Under the pieces are notes generated by a model. The model did no database searches. It saw only the letters and a list, made by a program, of their open reading frames with translations, and was not told the origin of the DNA. DNA of 5,047 nt from Aalborgiella sp043775055 (lineage in GTDB: Bacteria; Pseudomonadota; Gammaproteobacteria; Burkholderiales; Burkholderiaceae_C): NCBI GenBank assembly GCA_043775055.1, contig JAYVSU010000085.1, positions 1 to 5,047 on the forward strand, in the 5' to 3' direction. Positions 1 through 5,047 of this stretch are shown here, one piece after another (the stretch's first letter is position 1; the number at the start of each line of letters is the position of its first letter). The translations under genes and the position numbers were made by a program.

Positions 1-70
1 GCATTTTGGGTTGCAATTTGCCGGTTTGCTTATGGCGGCTAGGGGCAATCAGGTGAGAGTATGTGTTCAT
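1..70 (-). CDS. Start of a third efflux-operon gene (partial, runs off the window)
   Basis: An ATG at 68-70 on the minus strand opens a frame of 23 full codons with no stop up to the window edge. The peptide begins MNTYSHLIAPSRHKQTGKLQ and is polar and basic, as expected of a short cytoplasmic N-terminus before a first membrane helix. It lies 46 bases downstream of the NodT-family gene on the same strand. In such operons the next gene is usually a HlyD/EmrA-type periplasmic adaptor or the inner-membrane permease, so either is my inference from context. No Shine-Dalgarno sequence is visible before the ATG, but most starts in this window also lack one. The real start could lie further in, and too little is present for a family assignment. 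Confidence 0.45.
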   Translation of the reverse strand, partial: MNTYSHLIAPSRHKQTGKLQPKM

Positions 71-116
71 AAGAGTAGAGGGTGATTTGTTATTTTTAAG
101 CTGAACGAGTTGAAAG

Positions 117-1652
117 TTATTTGCTACCAATGACTGGCGAGGCTTCAGAAGCTGTTGGCGTGGCTTGTTGCCAGCCGCCACCGGTCGCCCGGTACAAGGC
201 AATCCAAGCCGCACTGCGCTCGCGTTGCAAGTTCAACAAGGCGGTTTTGGCGGTCAATGCCGTGCGGCGTGTGTCTTCTAAGTCTGCCAAGCTGCCCAAG
301 CCGCTTTTGTAACGCGCTTCAGAGGCGTTGAAAGCGGCGCTGTAGCCATCGGTGGCGATTTTGGCGGCATCGTTTCGTTCAGCAGTGCTTTGCAAGTTGA
401 GTAAGGCTTCCTCCACCTCGCGCACAGCGCTGCGTACTTTGGCGCGGTAGCTGGCAGCGGCATCATCGTATTTGGCGTTGGCGACGTCGACATTGGCCGC
501 CAATCGGCCACCGTCAAACAGCGGCAGCGTCAGGCTCAGCGGGCCAATCGACCAGGTGTTGCCATCGACGCTAACGCCACCGGTGACCAGCCGTGCCGCA
601 GCGATGGACCCAGTCAAACTCAGGCGTGGGTAACGGGCTGCTTGGGCGCTGCCGACGTCGCCACTGGCTGCGGCGAGTTCACGTTCTGCAGCAAACACGT
701 CTGGTCGTTGCAGCAACAGCTGGGCCGGTACGCTTGGAACAAAGGGCAAAGCTGGCGTCTGGATATTTCCTGAATTTGCTACTGATTTAGTAGCTGAGTT
801 GTCAATATTTATGCCGGCTACAGCCAATTTTTGCCTTAAAACAGGCTCTTGCAACGACGTTAAGGCGACCAAGGCCTTGATGTTCATCTCGCACTGGGTG
901 CGCTGCAAACTCACGCTGTTTTGACCCTGCGCGGCGCTGGCGCGTGCCAAAGCGGCATTGGCGGGGGCGGTAAAGCCCGCGTCAGCTGTCAGACCCGTCA
1001 AGCGGGATGACTCTTGGCGGGAGGCCAAGTCTGCCTGTGCCACCGCCAGCAGTTGCTCGCAGGTGCGCAGGTTCAAGTAGGTGGTGACCACTTCTGCGGC
1101 CACGGAGACGCGGGCTTCGTGCCATAGCGCTGCCGAGCCGTCGACACGCGCCAAGGCTGCGTCGCGTGCGGCGCGATTGCCTCCAAACAGGTCCAATTCC
1201 CAGCTGGCTTGCAGGCCGACTTGGCTAACCGTTGCCAGCGCGGGGATGGACAAAGGGTTCATGCTGCGCGTGCTGCTGGCCGCAAGGCCCGCGTTGGGCA
1301 ACAGGGCTGCCCCCGCAGCCACGCTGCTACTACGGGCTTGCTGCAAGCGGCTGGCTGCGGCTGTGATGGTGGGGCTGACGGCTTGTGCGCTGCTGATCAG
1401 CTCGACCAAGAGCGGATCGCCCAAGCTTTGCCACCACTGGTTCAACTCCGCAAGCGATCCTTGGTGCGGCAAGGTGCTGTTTTTTTGTGCACTGGCACCT
1501 GCTGGCACGGGGCTGTACCACTGGCTGGCGGGTGCTTCAGCGGTTTGCGTGGACGGGCCTGTGGTAGCGCAAGCAGCTAGCAGCAGCGGACTGATGAGCG
1601 CTAAGAACGTCAGTTTAAAATGGGCTGGAGCGTGAGTAAGTGCTAACTTCAT
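117..1652 (-). CDS. NodT-family efflux outer-membrane lipoprotein (OprM/TolC-like)
   Basis: A 511-residue outer-membrane channel subunit of a tripartite drug-efflux pump. It is expected to form a trimeric barrel and periplasmic tunnel that joins an adaptor and an inner-membrane transporter. The N-terminus is a lipoprotein signal peptide: a hydrophobic run at about 14-26, then lipobox L25-A26-A27-C28. The residue after the Cys is Ala, not Asp, which suits outer-membrane sorting. Two outer-membrane-efflux repeats follow (about 65-255 and 305-490). Family hallmarks are WELDLFGG at 151-158, LLLQRPDVFAAE at 312-323, and a YPRLSLTGSI block at 341-350. Its ATG overlaps the repressor's TGA by 4 bases (ATGA), so translation is probably coupled; no Shine-Dalgarno is seen. 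The linker at about 277-293 is unusually AT-rich and encoded by an interspersed-repeat copy. Substrate cannot be told from sequence. The family call is firm. Confidence 0.95.
   Translation of the reverse strand: MKLALTHAPAHFKLTFLALISPLLLAACATTGPSTQTAEAPASQWYSPVPAGASAQKNSTLPHQGSLAELNQWWQSLGDPLLVELISSAQAVSPTITAAASRLQQARSSSVAAGAALLPNAGLAASSTRSMNPLSIPALATVSQVGLQASWELDLFGGNRAARDAALARVDGSAALWHEARVSVAAEVVTTYLNLRTCEQLLAVAQADLASRQESSRLTGLTADAGFTAPANAALARASAAQGQNSVSLQRTQCEMNIKALVALTSLQEPVLRQKLAVAGINIDNSATKSVANSGNIQTPALPFVPSVPAQLLLQRPDVFAAERELAAASGDVGSAQAARYPRLSLTGSIAAARLVTGGVSVDGNTWSIGPLSLTLPLFDGGRLAANVDVANAKYDDAAASYRAKVRSAVREVEEALLNLQSTAERNDAAKIATDGYSAAFNASEARYKSGLGSLADLEDTRRTALTAKTALLNLQRERSAAWIALYRATGGGWQQATPTASEASPVIGSK
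774..824 (-). repeat. Interspersed AT-rich element, copy inside the efflux gene
   Basis: Read on the minus strand, this 51-bp stretch aligns without gaps to 2518-2568 on the plus strand. By hand count 39 of 51 bases agree, including a perfect 12-base block GCTGTAGCCGGC (813-824) and the shared end GTAGCAAAT/ATAGCAAAT. Similarity fades but continues over the 26 bases beyond the block (825-850; 14 of 26). It is read in frame as residues A277-N293 of the NodT-family protein, in the variable linker just before the second channel repeat. From memory, short elements ending in AGCTACTAAA..AGTAGCAAA are common in Comamonadaceae genomes; I cannot confirm copy number here. Confidence 0.6.
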
Positions 1653-2407
1653 GATTTTTGAGTGGGTGAATGGGGTAGCTGGTTACGGCGTGTTTTTTCA
1701 CTGGCGACCATGGCCAGCGCGTAGCTAAGCAGGCGCTCGGTATAGGTGTCGATGGCGGCATCGTCAGCCTGCAACTGTGGACGCAAAATCTGCATGATGT
1801 CGCGGCCAACAAACATATGAATGGCGAGGCCGACGATGGAGAAAGCCAGCCGGTGGATGTCGTCATCCTCAGCAACTGTTTGGCTATCTTGCTGCAAATG
1901 CACGCTCAGTGCTTGTACCAGCGTGGTGTGCGCGGGGCGGATGCCGTTGTCAATCTCTTCAGCCCACAAACCGGTGGGCTCCAGCATCTCGCGAAAGTGT
2001 AGCCGCATGCACAGTTGTACCAAGTCGCCTTGTTTCAGGGGCTCGACAAACTGTGTGAGCAACTGCCGCAGTGCCTGTTCCAAGCTGATTTTATTCGGGT
2101 CAAACGGCACAAACTCGCCACAACTGCTGCCCAGCGGCTCAGTGTAGGCGGCGCGGTACAGCCCCGTTTTGTCGCCAAAATAGTAGCTGATCGCGGCAAT
2201 ATTGACGCCGGCAGCGCTGGCCAACTCTCGGGTGGAGGTGTTGGCAAAGCCTTTTTCGGCAAACAAACGCAGCGCGGTGTGCAGCAACCGAGCGCGGGCT
2301 TCTACGCCGTCAATACGTGGAGCCCGGCCAGTGCTTGTTGGATGAAGCGACGTTTTGGCAGCAAGTTCAATTGCGCTATCAAGGTCTAAAGTGGTGGATT
2401 CGGTCAT
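1649..2407 (-). CDS. TetR/AcrR-family repressor with CerR-type C-terminal domain
   Basis: A 252-residue transcription factor, first gene of the efflux operon and its likely repressor. A TetR DNA-binding domain spans about 36-85. Its helix-turn-helix is at about 57-78 (TSTRELASAAG then ISYYFGDKTGLY), the usual TetR recognition helix with its YYxF motif. The rest (about 95-235) resembles the CerR/DUF1956 ligand-binding and dimerisation domain, with the FREMLEPTGLW segment near 138-148 typical of that group. The N-terminus carries about 35 extra, probably disordered residues before the DNA-binding domain. A 22-bp palindrome sits 18 bp upstream of the ATG, which suggests autorepression. The stop overlaps the start of the outer-membrane gene, so regulator and pump should be co-transcribed and induced together. 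The inducing ligand is unknown. Confidence 0.93.
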   Translation of the reverse strand: MTESTTLDLDSAIELAAKTSLHPTSTGRAPRIDGVEARARLLHTALRLFAEKGFANTSTRELASAAGVNIAAISYYFGDKTGLYRAAYTEPLGSSCGEFVPFDPNKISLEQALRQLLTQFVEPLKQGDLVQLCMRLHFREMLEPTGLWAEEIDNGIRPAHTTLVQALSVHLQQDSQTVAEDDDIHRLAFSIVGLAIHMFVGRDIMQILRPQLQADDAAIDTYTERLLSYALAMVASEKTRRNQLPHSPTQKS

Positions 2408-2424
2408 GAACCAAATTACATCAC

Positions 2425-2446
2425 ATAAATCAAACGTTTGATTTAT
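2425..2446. promoter_or_regulatory. 22-bp perfect palindrome, probable operator of the TetR-family repressor
   Basis: Two 11-base arms (2425-2435 and 2436-2446) are exact reverse complements with no spacer. The inner core reads AAATCAAACGTTTGATTT. Its position 18 bp upstream of the repressor ATG, next to a candidate -10 box and over the predicted transcription start, is where an autorepressing TetR-family dimer would bind. That this repressor binds it is inference; the palindrome itself is seen directly. Confidence 0.75.
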
Positions 2447-2474
2447 TTATAAAAAGAGCATATAAGCCTAAAAA
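2446..2474 (-). promoter_or_regulatory. Candidate promoter of the repressor-efflux operon
   Basis: On the minus strand TATAAA (2446-2451) serves as a -10 box, with TTTTTA (2469-2474) 17 bases upstream as a poor -35. Transcription would begin near 2438, in the middle of the palindrome, leaving a leader of about 30 bases. The -10 match is good and the -35 match weak, so this rests mainly on the fit with the operator. Confidence 0.4.
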
Positions 2475-2517
2475 AAGCCCTTCAGCCATCAAATAACCAG
2501 TTTATAAGTTATTTTTA

Positions 2518-2568
2518 GCTGTAGCCGGCGTAAAAATTCAATAGTTAGCTATTGAATATATAGCAAAT
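2518..2568 (+). repeat. Interspersed AT-rich element, intergenic copy
   Basis: This is the second copy of the element found in the efflux gene at 774-824 (39 of 51 bases identical when that copy is read on the minus strand). Weaker similarity extends left to about 2492. It lies in the 185-bp gap between copZ and the repressor gene. This copy contains a 9-bp inverted repeat (2536-2557) that the genic copy does not keep intact. The rest of the gap holds only the operator and promoter described separately and no gene that I can see. Confidence 0.6.
2532..2557 (-). terminator. Possible weak intrinsic terminator after copZ
   Basis: Arms ATTCAATAG (2536-2544) and CTATTGAAT (2549-2557) form a 9-bp stem with a 4-base loop. 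Read on the minus strand, the stem is followed at once by a short T-run (TTTT, 2532-2535). It lies 36 bp past the copZ stop and before the repressor operator, where a terminator would be expected. The stem has only four G/C-containing pairs at most, so any termination is probably inefficient. Confidence 0.35.
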
Positions 2569-2592
2569 AAAGTGTCCAGATGATAAAAATAC

Positions 2593-2790
2593 TTACGCAA
2601 CGACGGAATAACCCTCTTCCGTGATCGCCTTTACAAGCACATCGTGCGCTTGCTCTGACTGCACATCGACCTTGTTTTGGCTGCGGTCAATCGTCACAAC
2701 AGCTTGTGGATCGACTTCTTTGATGGCTTTGGTCACCGCTTTTTCGCAATGGCCACAGGTCATGCCTGTGACGTTGAAGGTTTGATTCAT
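2593..2790 (-). CDS. copZ: Copper chaperone, heavy-metal-associated domain protein
   Basis: A 65-residue protein made of one heavy-metal-associated (HMA) ferredoxin-like domain, the normal size of CopZ. It is expected to bind Cu(I) in the cytosol and pass it to the CopA ATPase encoded divergently next door. The metal site is GMTCGHC at residues 9-15, with ligands C12 and C15. The C-terminal EEGYSVVA is the usual last strand of the fold. I chose the ATG at 2788-2790 because the HMA domain begins at once after it. The frame stays open upstream to an ATG at 2904, but that would add 38 residues unlike the family and cover the whole promoter region. No Shine-Dalgarno is evident. The family is certain; copper rather than another soft metal is inferred from the partner gene. 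Confidence 0.93.
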   Translation of the reverse strand: MNQTFNVTGMTCGHCEKAVTKAIKEVDPQAVVTIDRSQNKVDVQSEQAHDVLVKAITEEGYSVVA

Positions 2791-2847
2791 GGTAGGGCTT
2801 TCGTACTTTAAGGGCTGGGTTGCAGGTAATTCTGCATTAAATCCCTC

Positions 2848-2877
2848 ATTAAATCGAGTTGAAACAGGTACTTTCAA
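2848..2877 (-). promoter_or_regulatory. Candidate copZ promoter
   Basis: On the minus strand TTGAAA (2872-2877) and TTTAAT (2848-2853) match the -35 and -10 consensus at five of six positions each, with an 18-base spacer. This gives a leader of about 50 bases before the copZ ATG. The -35 is also one arm of an inverted repeat, TTGAAA at 2859-2864 with TTTCAA at 2872-2877 (7-base gap), a possible regulator site. I did not find a CueR-style CCTTCC/GGAAGG dyad, nor a convincing plus-strand promoter for copA, in the 163-bp gap. Confidence 0.45.
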
Positions 2878-2953
2878 GCTTGCTTTCGCGTCTTTTGGCT
2901 TCAAGTTTGATGTAACACAAGGATTCTGCTCGCTAAGGGGTTATCTTCTTGAC

Positions 2954-4738
2954 ATGAACACCGCCACCCTCACCACACAAGACATCGACATCGGTATCGG
3001 TGGCATGACCTGCGCCTCCTGCGTCTCTCGGGTTGAAAAAGCCTTGAAAAAGGTGCCCGGGGTGACCACAGCTACGGTCAATTTGGCCACTGAGTCGGCG
3101 CGAATTGCTTTTGCGCCCTCCGAACAGATGGAAGCCAAATTACGGCGAGCTGTGCGCGACGCCGGTTACGAGCCCGTCGCGGCCAATGCCGCCATTGACG
3201 CCGTAGATGCCTCTCCATGGGCTGGTTTCATGCCCGTTGCAGTCGGTTTGGCGCTCTCAGCCCCGCTGGCGCTGCCGATGGTGGGCGATTTGATGGGCCA
3301 GCACTGGATGCTGCCCGCGTGGGCACAGTTTGCCTTGGCCACGCCGGTACAGTTCATTTTGGGTGCGCGCTTTTACAAGGCGGGCTGGCATGCGCTCAAG
3401 GCGTTGACGGGGAATATGGATTTATTGGTCGCCATTGGCACCACGGCGGGCTGGGCGTTATCGATGTGGCTGTGGCTGACGGCGGAATCCGGCGCTATGG
3501 TGCACCTGTATTTTGAAGGCTCAGCCGTCGTCGTGACCTTGGTGTTGCTGGGCAAATGGCTGGAGGCACGCGCCAAACGCCAAACCACCGCCGCCATTCG
3601 CGCCCTGCACGCCTTACGCCCAGAAGTGGCGCATTTGATGGGGGCTGACGGTGAAGTTGACGTGCCGGTAGCAGAAATTTTGGTCGGCGACCGCTTGGTG
3701 GTGCGCCCGGGCGAGCGTTTTCCGGTCGATGGCTTGCTGTTAGAGGGCCAAACGCAAGTTGACGAGTCGATGTTGACGGGTGAGCCTTTGCCGGTGACCA
3801 AAGAAGTTGAGGCCAAACTCACCGGTGGTTCCATCAACGGTGATGGCCGCGTGGTCATGCAGGTCAAAGCCGTGGGCGGTGAAACGGTATTGTCCAGCAT
3901 CATCCGCTTGGTGGAAGACGCGCAAGCGGCCAAAGCACCGATTCAGCGCTTGGTCGACCAAGTTTCTGCCGTGTTTGTACCGGTTGTGTTGTTGATAGCG
4001 CTTATCACGCTACTGGCATGGTGGCTGACGGGGCATTCGTTTGAATTGGCCGTTATCCGCGCCGTGGCGGTGCTGGTCATTGCCTGCCCTTGTGCGCTCG
4101 GCTTGGCGACACCCGCAGCCATCATGGCCGGCACAGGCGTGGCAGCGAAATATGGCATTTTGATCAAAGACGCGCAGGCCTTGGAATTGGCCCATAAAGT
4201 CGACGTGATTGCTTTTGACAAAACCGGCACATTGACGGTCGGCCAACCCAGATTGACCGCTTTTGTGCAGGCAGATGCGGCTAGTCACCCTGAAAATGAA
4301 AGCAAACTACTGGCTGCAGCTGCTAGTTTGCAAAGCGGCAGCGAGCACCCTTTAGGCCGTGCCGTGGTGGCTGCCGCCAAAGAACGCGGTTTAGCGATTG
4401 AGGAACCCGATAATGTGCGCGCCGTTCCGGGTCGTGGCAGCGAAGGAGAAGTCGGCGTGGACAGTTATTTGATTGGCAGCCTGCGCTGGATGCAAGAGCT
4501 AAAAGTCGAACTGGGTGTTTTGGCGGTACAAGCGGATACTTTGCAACAGCAAGGCGCGACCGTCTCGGCTATGGCGCAGCGCACCACGCAGGGTTTAACG
4601 CTGCGGGCGCTGATGGCGTTTGGCGATGAGCCTATATTGAACGCAACGCGCCCCGCAGCAAGGCCGCGGGGCGCGTTGGTATCCAAATGGTATCGGCGGG
4701 AGGAACCTGCCGCCGGTCTGTTCGCGCCGCGGCGTTAG
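2954..4738 (+). CDS. copA: Cu(I)-exporting P1B-type ATPase CopA, cut off at the join; foreign C-terminal tail
   Basis: An ATP-driven Cu(I) exporter of the inner membrane, as far as it goes. One N-terminal HMA domain carries GMTCASC (ligands C20, C23). Four membrane helices follow from about residue 89, then the actuator domain with TGE at 275-277. Two more helices follow, the second with the metal-site CPC at 378-380. Next come DKTGT with phosphorylated D422, the SEHPLG motif (H465-P466) and PGRGSEG (492-498) of the ATP-binding domain. Family similarity ends at GDEP (P560, base 4633). The last 34 residues are arginine- and proline-rich and match nothing in the family; they are read antisense through the L36 terminator region. 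The TGD loop, GDGxNDAP hinge and last two helices are missing, so this product would be inactive. Family length is usually about 730-800; this frame gives 594. I chose the ATG at 2954 because the protein starts just before the HMA domain. AAGGGG lies 13 bases upstream, rather far for a ribosome site. Confidence 0.93.
   Translation: MNTATLTTQDIDIGIGGMTCASCVSRVEKALKKVPGVTTATVNLATESARIAFAPSEQMEAKLRRAVRDAGYEPVAANAAIDAVDASPWAGFMPVAVGLALSAPLALPMVGDLMGQHWMLPAWAQFALATPVQFILGARFYKAGWHALKALTGNMDLLVAIGTTAGWALSMWLWLTAESGAMVHLYFEGSAVVVTLVLLGKWLEARAKRQTTAAIRALHALRPEVAHLMGADGEVDVPVAEILVGDRLVVRPGERFPVDGLLLEGQTQVDESMLTGEPLPVTKEVEAKLTGGSINGDGRVVMQVKAVGGETVLSSIIRLVEDAQAAKAPIQRLVDQVSAVFVPVVLLIALITLLAWWLTGHSFELAVIRAVAVLVIACPCALGLATPAAIMAGTGVAAKYGILIKDAQALELAHKVDVIAFDKTGTLTVGQPRLTAFVQADAASHPENESKLLAAAASLQSGSEHPLGRAVVAAAKERGLAIEEPDNVRAVPGRGSEGEVGVDSYLIGSLRWMQELKVELGVLAVQADTLQQQGATVSAMAQRTTQGLTLRALMAFGDEPILNATRPAARPRGALVSKWYRREEPAAGLFAPRR
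4630..4636. other. Join between betaproteobacterial-type and alphaproteobacterial-type DNA
   Basis: CopA similarity stops at the GDEP codons (4622-4633). The next bases belong to the downstream flank of an L36 gene on the other strand. No transposase, inverted terminal repeat, integrase, tRNA or target-site duplication is visible near the point. The exact base of the join cannot be fixed from this sequence alone. Confidence 0.75.
4644..4678 (-). terminator. GC-rich hairpin, probable rpmJ transcription terminator
   Basis: Arms 4644-4656 (CAACGCGCCCCGC) and 4666-4678 are perfect reverse complements, giving a 13-bp stem with a 9-base loop. It starts 56 bp past the rpmJ stop, a natural place for its terminator. 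The T-run after the stem on the minus strand is poor (CGTTCAATAT), so it may be incomplete because the join lies a few bases further on, or the hairpin may work without one. Confidence 0.6.
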
Positions 4739-4860
4739 CCTTGGCGCGCCTTCATCCGGGGGTTCTTCTTGTTGATGACGTAGACGCGGCCATGCCGGCG
4801 TACGACGCGGCAATTCTTGTCGCGGGTCTTGGCCGACTTCAGGCTGTTGCGGATCTTCAT
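4735..4860 (-). CDS. rpmJ: 50S ribosomal protein bL36, zinc-free type
   Basis: A 41-residue basic protein of the large ribosomal subunit that binds 23S rRNA. It starts MKIRNSLKSAK and ends RVYVINKKNPRMKARQG, the full length of the longer L36 type. Only one Cys (C17) and one His (H23) are present, so it lacks the zinc ribbon of the shorter C+ form (three Cys and one His). The MKIRNSLKS start and VINKKNPR core are alphaproteobacterial in style; betaproteobacterial L36 of this length, as I recall it, begins MKVLSSL and contains VICKSNPR. The ATG at 4858-4860 is set by the family N-terminus. The frame is open upstream to 5025, but that extension would cover the promoter. The gene stands alone with its own promoter and hairpin terminator. 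The tail of the broken copA frame overlaps it by 4 bases, antisense. Confidence 0.95.
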   Translation of the reverse strand: MKIRNSLKSAKTRDKNCRVVRRHGRVYVINKKNPRMKARQG

Positions 4861-4893
4861 GACGTTAAAACCTGGTTCAGGAGCGGAGTGCGG

Positions 4894-4922
4894 CGGATAC
4901 AGATGGGGCGCGGCGAAGTCAA
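4894..4922 (-). promoter_or_regulatory. Promoter of rpmJ
   Basis: On the minus strand TTGACT (4917-4922) and TATCCG (4894-4899) are separated by exactly 17 bases. TTGAC with a TATCC-like -10 is a common form of housekeeping promoter in alphaproteobacteria. Transcription would start near 4887, with a leader of roughly 27 bases. An AGG 12 to 14 bases before the ATG may be the ribosome site. Confidence 0.65.
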
Positions 4923-4937
4923 GCCGCCACCCCCCGC

Positions 4938-5047
4938 TCACCGGACCTGCGAACCCCGATGGATGGCATGCCAGCGCATTTGGCGGATGGCGCCAGCATG
5001 CATCAGGCGCAGGCGCCGCGTCCAAAGCTCGGCTTCCGTCACCATGG
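4938..5047 (-). CDS. Possible C-terminal end of an unknown upstream gene
   Basis: The minus-strand frame ending in TGA at 4938-4940 is open to the window edge; if it began at the ATG at 5043-5045 it would encode 35 residues. The peptide is basic, with repeated Met, His and Arg (for example RRLRLMHAGAIRQMRWHAIH). I do not recognise it. The stop lies just 15 bases before the rpmJ -35 box, a plausible gene end. However, open frames of this length arise easily in DNA this GC-rich, and an overlapping plus-strand frame from 4903 is also open, so the call is weak. Confidence 0.25.
   Translation of the reverse strand, partial: MVTEAELWTRRLRLMHAGAIRQMRWHAIHRGSQVR

Noticed and set aside
1081..1635. 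Long plus-strand open frame opposite the efflux lipoprotein gene
   Set aside because: Its codons mirror a well-supported gene with clear family motifs, and the peptide shows no recognisable domain. The similar minus-strand frame at 3373-3933 opposite copA was rejected for the same reason.
2791..2904. Upstream extension of the copZ frame to an ATG at 2904
   Set aside because: CopZ proteins are about 65-70 residues and begin directly with the HMA strand; the extension has no family features and would run through the predicted promoter.
2789..2953. Upstream extension of the copA frame to an ATG at 2789 (55 extra residues)
   Set aside because: The added peptide does not resemble CopA N-termini, would overlap the copZ start and would cover the shared promoter region; the HMA domain begins right after the ATG at 2954.
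4302..4331. Inverted repeat GCAAACTA ... TAGTTTGC inside copA, considered as a third copy of the interspersed element
   Set aside because: It does not align with the other two copies beyond short AT-rich words, and the CopA protein has normal length and motifs across it, so no insertion is needed to explain it.
4634..4738. The 34-residue C-terminal tail of the copA frame as a genuine new domain
   Set aside because: It is the antisense reading of the L36 3' flank, including the perfect GC hairpin; its Arg/Pro/Ala richness follows from the GC-rich DNA.
4861..5025. Extension of the rpmJ frame to an ATG at 5025
   Set aside because: L36 of this type starts with MKIRNSL at 4860; the extension would contain the TTGACT-17-TATCCG promoter and has no known domain.
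4903..5047. Plus-strand open frame starting at 4903 and running off the window
   Set aside because: It runs antisense through the rpmJ upstream region and the possible upstream gene, has no ribosome site or recognisable family, and such frames are expected by chance at this GC content.
1..5047. CRISPR array, tRNA or rRNA genes, phage genes, transposases
   Set aside because: No regularly spaced repeats, cloverleaf-like sequence, rRNA-like stretches or transposase/integrase motifs were seen on either strand.

Overview
The window holds two unlike pieces of DNA. Bases 1 to about 4630 look like a betaproteobacterium of the Burkholderiales, most likely the family Comamonadaceae (Rhodoferax/Polaromonas-like). 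This rests on the style of the efflux and copper proteins and on two diverged copies of a short AT-rich interspersed element of a kind I associate with that family. Bases from about 4634 to 5047 are GC-rich (192 of the 300 bases at 4741-5040 are G or C by hand count). They carry a ribosomal protein L36 gene whose sequence and promoter look alphaproteobacterial (Rhodospirillales/Acetobacteraceae-like). The join lies inside the copper-ATPase gene and cuts it off. A chimeric assembly is the simplest explanation.

Layout: (1) 1-2407, minus strand, is a drug-efflux operon read right to left. A TetR/CerR-type repressor overlaps by 4 bases a NodT-family outer-membrane efflux lipoprotein, and the first 23 codons of a further gene follow at the window edge, probably the periplasmic adaptor or permease. 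A 22-bp perfect palindrome just upstream of the repressor, abutting a plausible -10 box, is a good candidate for its operator. (2) 2408-2592 is AT-rich intergenic DNA holding that palindrome and one copy of the interspersed element, which includes a hairpin with a T-run. (3) 2593-4633 is a divergent copper-homeostasis pair: copZ (small cytosolic copper chaperone, minus) and copA (P1B-type Cu(I)-exporting ATPase, plus), separated by 163 bp of regulatory DNA. (4) From about 4634 to the end are a strong GC hairpin, rpmJ (L36, minus) with a well-formed promoter, and possibly the end of another minus-strand gene.

Functionally, the repressor is expected to control the efflux pump. CopZ would hand Cu(I) to CopA, which in an intact form would pump it out of the cytoplasm. 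As read here CopA lacks its ATP-hinge motif and last two membrane helices and could not work. I see no phage, CRISPR, transposase or novel defence system. The points worth a second look are the join within copA and the in-frame copy of the interspersed element inside the efflux gene.
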